Shown: piece after piece, positions 11,801 to 23,335 of the stretch | Layout: each line of letters starts with the position of its first letter | How positions within the stretch are numbered: position 1 is the first letter of the stretch | Source: Ashinkailepas kermadecensis | Lineage: Eukaryota > Arthropoda > Thecostraca > Neolepadidae | Assembly (NCBI GenBank): GCA_034440615.1 | Contig: JAOTOM010005144.1 | Location: 483,501-547,500 of the forward strand | Length of the DNA stretch: 64,000 bases | Direction of reading: 5' to 3' | Notes under the pieces: generated by a model | The model's input: only the letters and a program-made list of their open reading frames with translations | The model's database searches: none | Told to the model about the DNA's origin: nothing | Program-made: the position numbers and the translations under genes

Positions 11801-12439
11801 TCTCAAGGGCCCTTTACATACAAGTAATTAGATGCATTACAATTTTTCCTCGATTATATTTCGGCCACTCAGGGCGGTCGCCTGGAGGGTCCCGTCGGAC
11901 TTGTCAGTGGGCGGGTGCCCCTTCAACCCTTGGTTCGCGTTTATATACTTTTACCACGTACGGAACATCTAAGCCAAGCTGTTGAGCAGTAGAATGCGTA
12001 TGCATGCACGCATTATGCGTACATGCATACCAAAAAGAGGGGGCTTTCAGCCCAAACGTCTAGCTGACAAGTTTTGCCTTCACCTCCATGAAATGACAAC
12101 CGGTTGACATAATTAAATAACTGGCCATTAATCCTGAAAATATCCTGGCCATTAATCTATAGGGGTACGTAACTATTTTCGCTTTATATATCGTCCCTTG
12201 CATTCTCCATCCATTCCTGCTAACATTTCACTTGTCAAGCAGTCCGTCATTGAAAATAACTCAAAATAACTCATTTCAGTGACAAACCACGCTCGTGGAA
12301 ACATGTGAGGGCTCCTGACGAGTTTCCACCAAAAGCGTGTCGAAGAAATGAGTCGTGGGAATCGTTGCATCAAACAAAAGGAAACTGCTGCGAATTAGGC
12401 ATTTCTAATGAAAGTGCAGGTCGCATTATAAGTGTCCTT
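11801..12439. other. No gene recognised
   Basis: Short ATGC-type simple repeat (GCATGCACGCATTATGCG) near 11997-12030. A small duplication of TGGCCATTAATC lies at about 12121-12160. The right part may be the 5' region of the mariner relic. Confidence 0.4.
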
Positions 12440-13190
12440 GGATTTCGTCAAGTTTGTGCCAGGTGAGTACCGCACATGCTGTTTGATGAGATGGAAGCTG
12501 GACGAGATTGGGTTTCACAAGAACTCTGAAACGTGCTGAAGCCAAACATGAGGTGTTTTTGGACACAATTGACAATTGACAATTGACCGATGATGAAACG
12601 TGGGTCTGCCGTTATGGTCCGGAGAACAAGAGGCAGTTCATGGAAACCATGCTGAAATTGCGTACAGCTGAAAAGGTTCAGAAGACAATCCGCAACAGGA
12701 AATATCATGCTGACTGTATCTAATAATTGGCAACGAATTGTGCTTCCCGATTTTCGGAAAACTGGATTGCAATACATTCTGAACATCGCATTGAAACTCT
12801 GATGTACTGAAAACAACCATCATGGATGATAGGAGCGAAACTGATGAATACTTCTTCAACATGACAGCGCTGTCTCACACCAGCAGCCATAGCTTCCGCC
12901 ATTGAGCAACTGGGCTTATCATTGCAACCACATCCGCCGAACAGTGCAGATCACGCCCTCGGCGACCATCGCCTGTTTCCGTAGCTAAAGGCACATTTGA
13001 AGGGCAAATAGCTTCATCAGATGAGGAAGCGAAGTCGTGGCGAGACTCTACAAACTAGTGACACGTTGGCAGAAATGCATTGATGCTGGAGGAAACAATG
13101 TAGAATAGCAATCGTGTACGATTTATCCTGATGCATAATTAATAAAGCTACACATTGGTTTTGTTTATTCAACTATGTCAATTTGTGTTT
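12440..13190 (+). pseudogene. Mariner-like transposase relic
   Basis: From 12586 the plus strand reads DDETWVCRYGPENKRQF, which corresponds to the first catalytic Asp block of Tc1/mariner transposases (family consensus GDETWVYGYDPE). It continues about 40 codons to TAA 12721. The C-terminal block reads DHRLFP, stop, LKAHLKGK at 12964-13010, then in a shifted frame ASSDEEAKSW, the usual order near the C-terminus of mariner enzymes. Further frames give GGNNVE before a stop. Several stops and frameshifts make it non-functional. Terminal inverted repeats could not be defined. An AATAAA-like sequence lies near 13138. Confidence 0.7.
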
Positions 13191-13310
13191 ATTTTATTGT
13201 GGTGGATGGAAAGCTGTTCAGTCCGCCCCGATTGGGTGTCTCACGTTTTGCAAAAATCACCCGGTCATTATCATCCACTCTGATACCGCTCTACAAAGAA
13301 AATAACCGTT

Positions 13311-13850
13311 ATGGGCGAATTTTTGTCATTTCCAAGTGGTAAAGCCATTCTCCTCAATGAAGTTAAAGTTCTCTACTCTGAAAACAACCGATTGATTTTC
13401 CCATTTCGCGCGCATGCGGGAACACTTTATGTCACTACCACGTTACTATTGCTAATAATCGAGCTGGACCCACGCAACACATTCAAACATCCTTCCGACG
13501 AGCCCTTCTATTTATACGTTTGCTATTTTACTATCGTTGGTTATATGGTAGCCGTTGAGGTCAGGTCAAGCACCTTCAGACGTACAATTCAAAAAGTAGA
13601 TATCTTGACCATTGGTCATCTTGGCAGATATAGTTTAAACCTGAAGCGTAACTTGACTTCTCTTCTATGGCACCAAACTGGACAGACTTTTATCCAATTG
13701 CTTCCAATAAAGACAAAGCAACTTTGGCCAATGCCATCAGCCCATTTCCCCTGTGCATTGCCCGACGGAGCTCAGCTGAAAGTCAAAACTGCTAAGGTAG
13801 TCAGCGAAGCAAAATTGTCAGGCTGTGAGAAGGTCAGGAAGCACCTCTGA
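13311..13850 (+). CDS. Unrecognised 179-codon open frame, probably non-coding
   Basis: A clean ATG-to-stop frame of 179 codons. It contains a hydrophobic patch (LYVTTTLLLLIIEL, residues about 43-56) and a second one (YLYVCYFTIVGYMVA, residues about 72-86), followed by a basic, otherwise featureless C-terminal half. No family is recognised. Base composition matches the surrounding AT-rich noncoding DNA, there is no plausible promoter, and an open frame of this length can occur by chance in 64 kb. It could be one exon of an unknown membrane protein. Confidence 0.15.
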   Translation: MGEFLSFPSGKAILLNEVKVLYSENNRLIFPFRAHAGTLYVTTTLLLLIIELDPRNTFKHPSDEPFYLYVCYFTIVGYMVAVEVRSSTFRRTIQKVDILTIGHLGRYSLNLKRNLTSLLWHQTGQTFIQLLPIKTKQLWPMPSAHFPCALPDGAQLKVKTAKVVSEAKLSGCEKVRKHL

Positions 13851-16475
13851 TCTGCGAACGACAACATCGAAAGTTTTGGTGACCTAAGGTCAACCGAAGC
13901 CAACTTTCCAAAATGGGATATTTAGCTGAAAGTTAGCGTGCAAAGTCCTAGCATGGATTGTCCTAGAATGACTATAACTATGGTGTAGGTTGCCGAGGTC
14001 CAAAAGACTGTCAGTTTGAATCTGATATTGCCAAGCGACACGGCAGCAACACTACAAACACTTCATTCCCGTTCCAAACCACCATTCTTGATTTGGAAGG
14101 TCAATAACTCGAAGAAGTAACAACCAGTCCTAAAATTTCAATTGTATCCGGATGTACTATTCAAGCATGTAAGTTATGAGCATGTACATACGTATGCACG
14201 CATGTATGAACGCAGGTACATGCACATATATGCATATACGCATGTATTCAAGCATGCAAACATCAAGCATTCTAGTCTGATTAGAAAGTTGGGTCTCATC
14301 GCCAATTTTGTCCGCCCAAAATCCACAAAAATAGCGTCAGGAACTGTATTCCGTGCCTGCACTGCATGTGCTAAGACTGTGTAAGGACAAATGATTGCCA
14401 TTGGTTGTTACACAAACTGTCGATACTTTGTTTCAGGTTCTATCAGCCGAGTAGAGCAGAGACAGTTAGTATTGTCGTTGTTTACTTTGATGCTGTGACA
14501 GGAGCGCACCAATGGGTGGAGCTTTCTATTCTTTTGGTGTGGTCTGGGCCCCACCTTATTTGCCTTCACCCTAACCAACTTCTTGTTCTCTTAGCATGGG
14601 AACCCTATGGAGTGAGCCCCACCAACCACATTGGCAGTACTTAGTTCATCCATGCATTGCGCCCAACGAATAAACTTCAAACTTCTCCATCCATGGGCGC
14701 GCCCAGAAAGTTGTAAGAGGGCGGAGCTTGGGCTCACAAAGTGTGCTCAAAAGCTCGCAATTTAAGCTTTTTCGATCGAGAGTCCGATAATTTGCATAAA
14801 AGACGGACATACTTGTCGGCTAAGACGGGGAGTGGTAAGTGTCCCACGTCTGTGGCACTGTGCCGTGATGTCGCCTACCGCTGCACTGTCGGCGACAGGC
14901 ATTTGTCGTTAAAATACCTAACAATCTAAGTGAGATGTCGATTTCTTTTCAGACATTTTCATGTTCTATTGTACAAATATATAACGTGGGTTACAAAACT
15001 ATTGAAGTGGCTCTTTTGGAAGCTGAAGATACTGATAATGACTTTGACATCACCCGAGATTATCATAGGGTCAAGCCAGGGGAACAGTGAAATATCCATC
15101 ACGATGTCTTATTTCTAGCATTAGAGCATTAGCTAACGATTTCGGTCGTATCGCCATTCTTCCTATTTTCAAGATGTAACATACGAGCTGAAACAACCAA
15201 GAATCCCAACTTAAAATGACGCTTTATCCAGATAAGATTGAATTTCAGCCATCAATAAGCTATGAATGCTATTTTGATTTAAATTATTTGCTTTGGCTGC
15301 TGTACAAGGTAAGATATTTTCTAGCCAATTCTGTGTGGCCTTTTCAGCCCCGTGTGAGAGTCAATACACCCTTGCTTCGCGTTGTGTGGAATCCAGCCAG
15401 GTGTTTAATAAATAGTCCAACCGAATTTAACACAAAGCAATTCGTTTTTTTCATATTATTGCCGACCAGTCTGGTTCCATGCCAAATGCAACGTATTTTC
15501 TCACTGCATCTGAATCCATCGTAGTACATCAAAACCTGTCGTGGATCCAGAAACATGCTCAAACCGATTGCGGGGTCAAATGAATTGAAAACATTACTCG
15601 AGGATCAAAGGCCAAAATGAAAAAATGGCAGGCCAATAGCCGTATTGTGCCAATCTTTCTGCAACATAATTAGTGATATTCGTTGATCTAGCAAATTACA
15701 TTGCTGTCACAAATCGCAATCCCCTCTGTAAATTTACAAGAAACACCGAGTGGCACCATTCGTAATTGTTTTTATTATTGAAACTATTTGATCTAGGTGG
15801 ATGAAAATGTATCCGCATTAGTTGCCAAGAAAAGTATTCGAGTTACGTTTGATCCATAAAATGCATCTGAAAAGATGTTCAATGATCATAATAATCTCTA
15901 GAATTGCATACTTTATGCGTTGGGCAACATCAACGTTTACCACATGACCTACCATAGTAAAACGGTACATGTAGAAGTAGCGAGACACTTGGACAGCACG
16001 TCTTTGCTCGTGCTATAGGTGGTATCTGAATCATGAAATCAAAATCGTGGAATAATACTGGCATCACGTATTTCCGCATTCGAATGAAAATCGGAAAATG
16101 GAATGTTTTTAGACGAGGAGCTTCAACGTCAGTGGGTGACATCACCGGTGGAGTTTTATTGTAGCAATTTGCTTACCATGAATATCTTCTTGATACACTA
16201 AAAATCCGAGTGGCTGGTAATGATCCGAGAATCCTTGCAAAAATTAGAGCAGGCACTCATCTCCTGTATGACTGGCAACGGCGTCCCCGCCGCCATGCCG
16301 CTGTGTGAGCTGTAGCGGCTGATTTCGACCGCAATTGGTCCTGAAAACATTGACCTATTGTTATGCAATTTATACCGTAGCGAGATCACAACAGCCGCAA
16401 TATACCCCGCAAGTTGTGTGCTTCTATCGTTAGTAGTCTTCTAGAACCTAGAGGGGGGGGCTAATCCACCCCTTC
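13851..16475. other. No gene recognised; one weak promoter-like patch
   Basis: Mostly AT-rich. ATGC/CATGTA simple repeats at about 14160-14265. At 14722-14840 there is a GGGCGGAGC box, an ATTTGCAT octamer (14789-14796) directly before CATAAAAG, and about 30 bp later a good splice donor (GTGGTAAGTG, near 14834). This could be a promoter with a short first exon, but no downstream exon is recognisable. A poly-G patch lies at about 16452-16460. Confidence 0.35.
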
Positions 16476-16479
16476 CGTG

Positions 16480-17420
16480 ACGTGTTGTGTGCGAGGCCTT
16501 TCGACGTGCGTGTCAAATTTGTATATACCACTTACCAAACCCATCTTAGATTACAACACGCTTCTGTTTGTCCATTTATCCACTACATTTGTGCACCGCC
16601 TGGAGGCTGACCAAAATATAGCACGCCTGTCTGCTGGTGCCTTTTGTTCCACCCCTGTAGTAAATCTTCAGATTGAAGCACATACCACTAGCCTCCAGCA
16701 TCACCGAGCATACTACCTTCTCAGGTATGCAGTGAAAGTTCAGCGAAAGTTCGGTCATAGCCAACACATGTGTCATGTTCCAGTTTATTTATGACCCCAC
16801 AACCATACCGTGGCCCGGAACGACCCGTCCGCATAGTCTCAGATTCGCTGGTTAACTTGTATAACATACTAAAATCTCCGAAACTTAACAGCGCATTTCT
16901 TCCCAGCAACCCTTGCGTCTTGGCTTAGTTCCTTGCCAATTGTCCATTACCTAGTTTCGATTCAGAAATTTGAGCTCACCACGTCTGCCATACGAGACCC
17001 ATGTCATAAAATGTATTACACACATACTTTGTTCGCTTTCTTCTTCACAGATGCATCACGTGCAGACGGTAAAACTGGTGCAGCATATGTTGGACCACAC
17101 GTCGCGCAGCACCAACGGGTCTCCGATGTAATGACGTCTCACTCATCCGAATTATACGCAAATTCCCATGTTTACAGTATATAGCGCACCATAAGATTCC
17201 CGGAACAGATATTTGCCCCGATTCCCAATCGGCCTTCAGGCGATAGCGAAATACCACAATACATCTCACCCAATTATTGCAAATATTCAAAAGCTATTGC
17301 GATAAAAAAAACATGCAGTTCCTCTGTGCTCCTAGACATATTGGAATGGCCGCCACCGAACAGTGTACGCTTTAACCAAAGCAAATTGTCATTTAAACCT
17401 ACCATAGTCTTTTTATATTC
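16480..17420 (+). pseudogene. LINE RT C-terminus and RNase H relic
   Basis: Residues read from 16510 on (LTKPILDYNTLLF ... RLEADQNIARLSAG ... LLRYAVKV) match the end of the RT domain of R1/I/jockey-type ORF2, including PILDY and the LGAFRTTPV-like block (AGAFCSTPVVNLQIEA). After a gap, FFTDASRADGKTGAAYV (17038-17090) corresponds to the RNase H TDGS block, and SSELYAN (17143-17163) to the SAELYA block. Further on, CAPRHIGMAATE resembles the WxPGHxGxxGNE block in decayed form. Stops and frameshifts separate these pieces. No active-site YxDD region is present, so the element is 5'-truncated and decayed. Confidence 0.75.
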
Positions 17421-18454
17421 CCCTCCGCAATGTTTTTTTTTCTTCAAATCTTCACTCTTACTATATAACCTATCTACAGAAGGAATAATAGCAGAAACCA
17501 TATCGCCATATATTCCCCATTAAGTCTGTACCCAGATCCTGGCCGACAGTGGGCACCAAAGGTGGCAAATGCAAGGACCAACAGCATGCACCACTTTGAT
17601 GATCAAGTTTTAAATATTTCCAAGTTATTTTTGTGGAATGCTAATTGCTAAAACAGCAGATAATCAATGATATCGGTTGAGAGGTCAAGCATGTCCATGA
17701 TATGCAGCTTTCAGACGTAAGATTTGCAAAAGCGATAAAGCTAAAACAAATGTCAATTGGTTTCACCAGATATCAAGCAGTAGCACATGACTGGAACTAG
17801 GTTAAAATGACCGATATCTGTGCATTGGTCAGGTCTATTAGTCCAACAAGTATAATAGACCAATGTTAGCACAATAGTATCTGGTCTTACAATACATAAG
17901 ACCAGCATTGTAGCACCCGGTATTAAGATCATGAACCTTTGTCAGTATCACTATTGCAACCATTTCTTTAAACGTGTGAAGTGCGCATCAAATTAGGATG
18001 AACTGATTTATTTTCAATTCGGTTTAGTATTGCTGAACTGCACATGTCATGAAGAAACATTCTTTTTGAACATTACCTCGACATTACACTACTTTTGCTA
18101 CCAGTTACCCTTACTTCTTCTGGGTATGAAATTCACGTTTTGTTTCAATCGCCTGCAGATGATACCTTGTGCGAACCAATCTTTCCAAAGGAGCTTCATG
18201 GCATTCCGCACCCGCATTCCGTTGATACATTCTGGATTGCCTCCGACTGTGTGGAATTTGACTACGATAGCACCCATGAGCCATGATAGCATATTTTTCT
18301 TCCCGATTTACCTTCGAGACCCAGAAATAAGATTCAAACACCCTGAGGCGATGATGTATGAAAAACGTATGTCGAAGGAAGTGGCCAATTCAAAATCGCA
18401 CGTCCGTAAGTTAGGTAATATAATGGGAATATGGTTGGCCGGCTAGTGCCGGCT
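17421..18454. other. No gene recognised
   Basis: Open frames at 18030-18446 (plus) and 18098-18341 (minus) show no family signature and overlap each other. A small repeated word (AGACCAAT / AATACATAAGACC) occurs at about 17850-17905. Confidence 0.5.
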
Positions 18455-19892
18455 GTCAGTGGGCCTTGAGACGGCGACGACCGGCCGCTTCCGCCGACTT
18501 GCTGCCGAGGCGGCCAGAGCACCTCCGTACCGAACTTTGTGTGCCGACACGGCCGGACCGCCGCCGGGTCCAGCCCGCCACTGAATGTGACTGATGCTGG
18601 CGCTTTGTGTGCCGACACGGCCGGACCGCCGCCGGGTCCAGGCCGCCACTGAATGTGACTGATGCTGGCGCTTTGTGTGCCGACACGGCCGGACCGCCGC
18701 CGGGTCCAGCCCGCCACTGAATGTGACTGATGCTGGCGTTTTGTGTGCCGACGCGGCCAGATTGCCGCTGGGTCCAGCCGGCCGCTGAATGTGACTGATG
18801 CTGGTGCTTTGTGTGCCGACGCGGCCGGACCGCCGCCGGGTCCAGCCCGCCACTGAATGTGACTGATGCTGGCGCTTTGTGTGCCGACACGGCCGGACCG
18901 CCGCTGGGTCCAGCCCGCCACTGAATGTGACTGATGCTGGTGCTTTGTGTGCCGACACGGCCGGACCGCCGCTGGGTCCAGCCCGCCACTGAATGTGACT
19001 GATGCTGGCGCTTTGTGTGCCGACGCGGCCGGACCGCCGCCGGGTCCAGCCGGCCGCTGAATGTGACTGATGCTGGCGCTTTGTGTGCTGACGCGGCCGG
19101 ACCGCCGCTGGGTCCAGCCGGCCGCTGAATGTGACTGATGCTGGCGCTTTGTGTGCCGACACGGCCGGACCGCCGCCGGGTCCAGCCCGTCACTGAATGT
19201 GACTGATGCTGTCGCTTTGTGTGCTGACGCGGCCGGACCGCCGCCGGGTCCAGCCGGCCACTGAATGTGACTGATGCTGGTGCTTTATGTGCTGACGCGG
19301 CCGGACCGCCGCTGGGTCCAGCCGGCCGCTGAATGTGACTGATGCTGGCGCTTTGTGGGCCGACACGCCCGGATCGCCGCTGGGTCCAGCCCGTCACTGA
19401 ATATGACTGATGCTGGCGCTTTGTGTGCCGACACGGCCGGACCGCCGCTGGGTCCAGGCCGCCACTGAATGTGACTGACGCTGGCGGTTTGTGTGCCGAC
19501 ACGGCCGGACCGCCGCCGGGTCCAGCCCGTCACTGAATGTGACTGATGCTGTCGCTTTGTGTGCTGACGCGGCCGGACCGCCGCCGGGTCCAGCCGGCCA
19601 CTGAATGTGACTGATGCTGGTGCTTTATGTGCTGACGCGGCCGGACCGCCGCTGGGTCAGCCGGCCGCTGAATGTGACTGATGCGCTTTGTGTGCTGACG
19701 CGGCGGACCGCCGCCGGGTCCAGCCGGCCACTGAATGTGACTGATGCTGTCGCTTTGTGTGCTGACGCGGCCGGACCGCCGCTGGGTCCAGCCCGTCACT
19801 GAATGTGACTGATGCTGGCGCTTTGTGTGCCGACACGGCCGGACCGCCGCTGGGTCCAGCCGGCCACTGAATGTGACTGATGCTGGTGCTTT
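18455..19892. repeat. 68-bp GC-rich satellite, about 20 units
   Basis: Direct measurement between successive GTGCCGACAC words (18541, 18609, 18677) gives a 68-bp unit. It contains GGCCGGACCGCCGCCGGGTC and CACTGAATGTGACTGATGCT. Units differ at a few recurrent sites (cccgccac versus ccggccgc; ccgacac versus ctgacgc), and two units near 19650-19700 carry short deletions. The minus strand lacks stops in all frames, so long frames up to 348 codons appear; since 68 is not a multiple of 3, each cycles through three reading phases, which is typical of satellites and not of proteins. Confidence 0.97.
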
Positions 19893-20301
19893 TATAATAT
19901 AGCGGGACAGGCCAATTTTTAGTGTTCAAACCACTGGATATTAAAAGTATTGTCATTTTCCCCTCTTTTTGGCGATTTTCTCCGCCAGGTTTGGGAGCAG
20001 TGCTACGATGTTTATTTGCGGTGATTGTTCAATATTTCGCCGATGTGGTACATTTGTTTCTGATACGGAAAGCACATCTTACTGAAGAATATAGCATACT
20101 ACTATGAGTGACTGCAGCTTATTAAAATATTAATTCGAACATACACGTAGGACACTCGGGTTGTCAAGCTAATCGAGATGTTCATCTAAACACATTCAAC
20201 TTTGGAAGTAAGTGGACATAGTTTACGATATCATTAACACGTTAGAACATAGCTAACCTTTCCGGAAGCTATAATATTTTGCATGCAAATATAATTTGGT
20301 A
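19893..20301. other. No gene recognised
   Basis: AT-rich DNA between the 68-bp satellite and the compound microsatellite. No feature seen. Confidence 0.6.
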
Positions 20302-20442
<141 letters not shown>

Positions 20443-20508
20443 AGAAGTTTGGAAGCAGATTATTTGACATGCATGTTTCGTTGAATATGACCGCGAGTTA
20501 CATAACAC

Positions 20509-20582
20509 GATCAATTAAATCCACAAGGAAAAAGATCACCAACGCTGGTTGGTGATCTTTTTCCTTGTGGATTTAATTGATC
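20509..20582. repeat. Perfect 35-bp-arm hairpin inside PLE left arm
   Basis: Arms 20509-20543 and 20548-20582 are exact reverse complements around a 4-nt centre (GCTG). The sequence corresponds to the AAGATCACCAACGCTGAACT coding segment of the right arm, here duplicated in inverted orientation. It looks like a template-switch (snap-back) event during reverse transcription. Confidence 0.95.
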
Positions 20583-20676
20583 TTCCTTGTCGCTTCGTTG
20601 TGTTTGTGTAGTATTACGCCGTAGTGCATGATGGTCAAGATTATAATTAACACACAGGTCATCTCTGTGTTTCATC

Positions 20677-20710
20677 GACGTTTCGTCTTAACCAAAGACA
20701 CTTTCAAGAC
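20677..20710 (-). ncRNA. Hammerhead-ribozyme-like motif, left arm of PLE A
   Basis: On the minus strand: TTGAAAG, then a possible stem II (GTCTT ... AAGAC, loop TGGTT), then GAAACGTC. The GAAAC and GUC parts of a type I hammerhead are intact; the CUGANGA box is degenerate (one inserted T, G8/A9 altered). Minimal hammerheads are known in Penelope-like pseudo-LTRs. Likely inactive in this copy. Confidence 0.5.
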
Positions 20711-20829
20711 GGTATGTTGGGAAAGTCACATTGATGAAATATACACACTTGATATTTATGTTTTGGGTAACAATTCGCGTGCGCTATGTGAGTGGGCGCT
20801 GGAAGTACTGGAAATTTACATTTCCGGTA

Positions 20830-21345
20830 TTACACTGCAAGACACGTCACTGGTGGGGGGGGGGGGGCTGCTCCTCGTAGAGTTTGAGTGTTCCACGCGC
20901 GTTGATTTGTTTGTTGACAGCTACATGGATGTGTGTGATGTATATTGCCTCTATGGCAATAAAACGTCGTTTGTTGTGGGTGGTTGCGAGTATTTAAATG
21001 TTTTCTACTAGTAATTTCCTTGTTAGCGCCGTTAGGGTTTTTGGACTCATCAACTGCATTGGTTATACAGCTTGTTAGCGCTGTGTTGTGGTGTTCGTGC
21101 GTATGAGAGAGTGGCCCACTGTTTTGTAGGTGCATTGTGAGTCTTCGACTAAGTGCAGTGGTTGTTTTCCCGATGTATCCACTGTGAGGTAGGAGTGCGC
21201 AGTCTCCTAAGGTGTAATTGTAGTTGTATATCAGATTTGTTTGTTTGAGTGGTGATGGGTCATGTGCGGTATTGGTTTTCATCCGTAGTGATGCTGTAGT
21301 TGGGCTGTTGTAGTAGAAAACACTAAAATACTCGCAACCACCCAC
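20830..21345 (-). pseudogene. GIY-YIG endonuclease domain of PLE A
   Basis: Minus-strand frame with LIYNYNYTLGDC followed by SGYIGKTTTALSRRLTMHL, which matches the GIY...YIG core and the following Thr/Leu/Arg block of Penelope-like endonucleases. The domain normally nicks target DNA to prime reverse transcription. The frame is damaged after QNSGPLSHTHEHHNTALT; the expected C-terminal EAIYIR...INKQ segment is readable only in another frame and also, on the plus strand, in the right arm (about 21367-21440). A polyG/polyC run (PPPPP) interrupts the tail. Confidence 0.8.
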
Positions 21346-21807
21346 AACAAACGACGTCTTATTGCCTTAGAGGCAATATACATCAGACACATCGATGCAG
21401 CTATCAACAAACAGATCAACGCGCGTGGAACACTCAAACTCTACGAGGGGCAGCCCCCCCCCCCCAGTGACGTGTCTTGCAGTGTAATACCGGACATGTA
21501 AATTTCCAGTACTTCCAGCACCCACTCACAAAACGCACGCGAATTGTTACCCAAAACATAAATATCAAGTGTGTATATTTCATCAATGTGACTTTCCCAA
21601 CATGCTGTCTTGAAAATGTTTTAGGTTAAGACGAAACGTCGATAACATACAGAGATGACTTATGCGTTAATTGTAATCTTGACCATCATGCACTACGGCG
21701 AAATATTACATAAACACAACGAAGAGACAAGGAAAATAATACGATCAATTGAATCCACACGCAAGAAGATCACCAACGCTGAACTCGCGGTCATATTCAA
21801 CGAAACA

Positions 21808-21812
<5 letters not shown>
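21316..21812 (+). repeat. PLE A right inverted arm (pseudo-LTR)
   Basis: Inverted copy of the left arm. Plus strand reads AIYIRHIDAAINKQINARG then LKLYEG (21367-21450), then noncoding pseudo-LTR, then an ATG at 21655 opening a frame that contains KKITNAELAVIFNETC and runs straight into (TA)n as IYIYIY. Confidence 0.9.
21607..21641 (+). ncRNA. Hammerhead-ribozyme-like motif, right arm of PLE A
   Basis: CTTGAAAATG, a diverged stem II region (TTTTAGGTTAAGA) and CGAAACGTC at 21631-21639. Same architecture as the left-arm copy on the opposite strand; stem II pairing is weaker here. Confidence 0.45.

Positions 21813-21897
<85 letters not shown>
21810..21897. repeat. (TA)n microsatellite, about 44 units
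   Basis: Uninterrupted TA repeat starting in the codon after the FNETC motif of the PLE arm. Confidence 0.97.
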
Positions 21898-21900
<3 letters not shown>

Positions 21901-23335
21901 CACTTCACAGCAAATGGTCTGTTGCTTGCATCATGCGTCTGCTAATTGTAAAATATTTGATTCAGGTTATATTCATTGCAAGTGAAGCCAAGGAATTGCT
22001 TTGCTCAATAATAACAACCATGGTGCATACAACACTGGTTGTCCTCGCTGTTTGGTCTCATCGGCTCGTAGGTTAGCAGTTTTCTTTTTCGCTTAATTCA
22101 TGTGGTACGACTGGACCACATCATTCATACACCTTCACACACCGGCGTTACACCTTCACACACCGGCTTTCATGGTGTGTTTCACCTCCCTTCTTTGTCG
22201 TAGGTAACACATTGTGCACCTAGATCAGGATGATCTAGCCTGAACTTTAAATTTATAATGTCGTTGCTCGAAGACTCGCTTCTTGTACGTAACACAATCT
22301 CAGCTTCCATGACTATTTGTGCTTTGATAAAGAGGGAGGCTGGAATATTCGATTCAATCTCACATTTTTATGCCGTGGTATCTTTCATGCCGTGGTAAAA
22401 ATGCAACGGTCCGTGGGATGTGGCATGCTGAATATGAGTATAATTAGTCCCTGCACAGTGCATTGTGTATTGCGATACCCTAACATGATAGAGCGACTTT
22501 GGACGTTGGTGGTTCAGTCATGAATTGGGGCAATGCAATCTAACTCAACTGAATATGATGGCATAACAGTTAGATGGCAGTTGGCAATTGAGACCACAAT
22601 TGGATGATTCCAGTTCCAAATATGCATTCATTTGTTGAGGTTTTGAGTGTTGGCAAGTATGACTGGTGCATGGTCGCTGTTCTCAATCATTAACGGCTTC
22701 ACGTTTTTAATTCAAGTTTGGTTTACAGACCATCAACATCAACTATCTTGAACACATCTTTCTGACAGACTATGTATTTAGAAATAATGGGAAAGTGAAA
22801 CATGCCACGCAAGTATAATTTTCAGTGCAAAACGTCCGAGTGGTAATCCATATGCAATCCATATCCATTTATGCGTCCCCAATTTGCATGACATGCTTCA
22901 TTATCCGTACGAAACGAATATCGGCACGGATATCCAACCCGTGCTATGTTCTACTTCACGGGCTGTCAGGAGAGCGCAGAAAGAGAAGGGGCACCTTTTC
23001 CCGTTCAGAGGAGCGTCACCTTTCAATGGGGAGGGGGGGGACACAACCCCGTAGTGCCTCCACCCCCTGTATCCACCCCATGGACAGCTCCATGGGCTGA
23101 TATAGATACGATCCAACTTTGAATCAGAATGAGCATAAGAATGAAGATAAGGAAACCTGCTTTGAATCAGAACCAAGGTGAATAATACCTGCCACGATTT
23201 AGCATCAGATTCGACACAGCTTCCTCTGGGAACAATGACTTAACCGAACACACATAATTCCATGAAACGAGTTACATTCACTGACATGCTTTATTATGCA
23301 CTGCAGAAAGATCTGACCCTACACAACAGTCATGC
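21898..23335. other. No gene recognised
   Basis: A 20-bp tandem duplication (CACCTTCACACACCGGC) at about 22128-22170. At about 22496-22540 the words GGTGGTTCAGTCATGAATTG read GGSVMNWG, reminiscent of Tc1 transposases, but nothing else supports it. A G8 run lies near 23031. Confidence 0.5.

Larger units (their letters stand above)
20466..21010 (-). repeat. PLE A left inverted arm (pseudo-LTR)
   Basis: Reverse-complementary to 21316-21812. Differs by the extra 74-bp hairpin at 20509-20582, a G-run length difference at about 20855-20868, and scattered substitutions. On the minus strand it holds the C-terminal part of the GIY-YIG domain, then the hammerhead-like motif, then an N-terminal PLE coding segment. 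Confidence 0.9.
20446..21812 (-). mobile_element. Penelope-like element A, inverted-arm fragment
   Basis: Two inverted arms (20466-21010 and 21316-21812, about 95% similar by eye) flank a 300-bp centre encoding the GIY-YIG domain on the minus strand. Reading outward on each strand, each arm gives the GIY-YIG C-terminus (EAIYIRHIDAAINKQ-like), a noncoding pseudo-LTR with a hammerhead-like motif, and the start of the next copy (ITNAELAVIFNETC). Each arm then ends at a (TA)n tract. Penelope-like elements are known to form tandem and inverted partial copies with pseudo-LTRs; this fits that pattern. The RT domain is missing, so the copy is not autonomous. Confidence 0.85.

Noticed and set aside
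18443..19502. Minus-strand open frames up to 348 codons
   Set aside because: They lie wholly in the 68-bp satellite, all three frames are open, and the peptide is the same unit read in three phases.
22260..22600. Tc1-type transposase relic
   Set aside because: Only one short match (GGSVMNWG) was seen, with no catalytic blocks in order around it.
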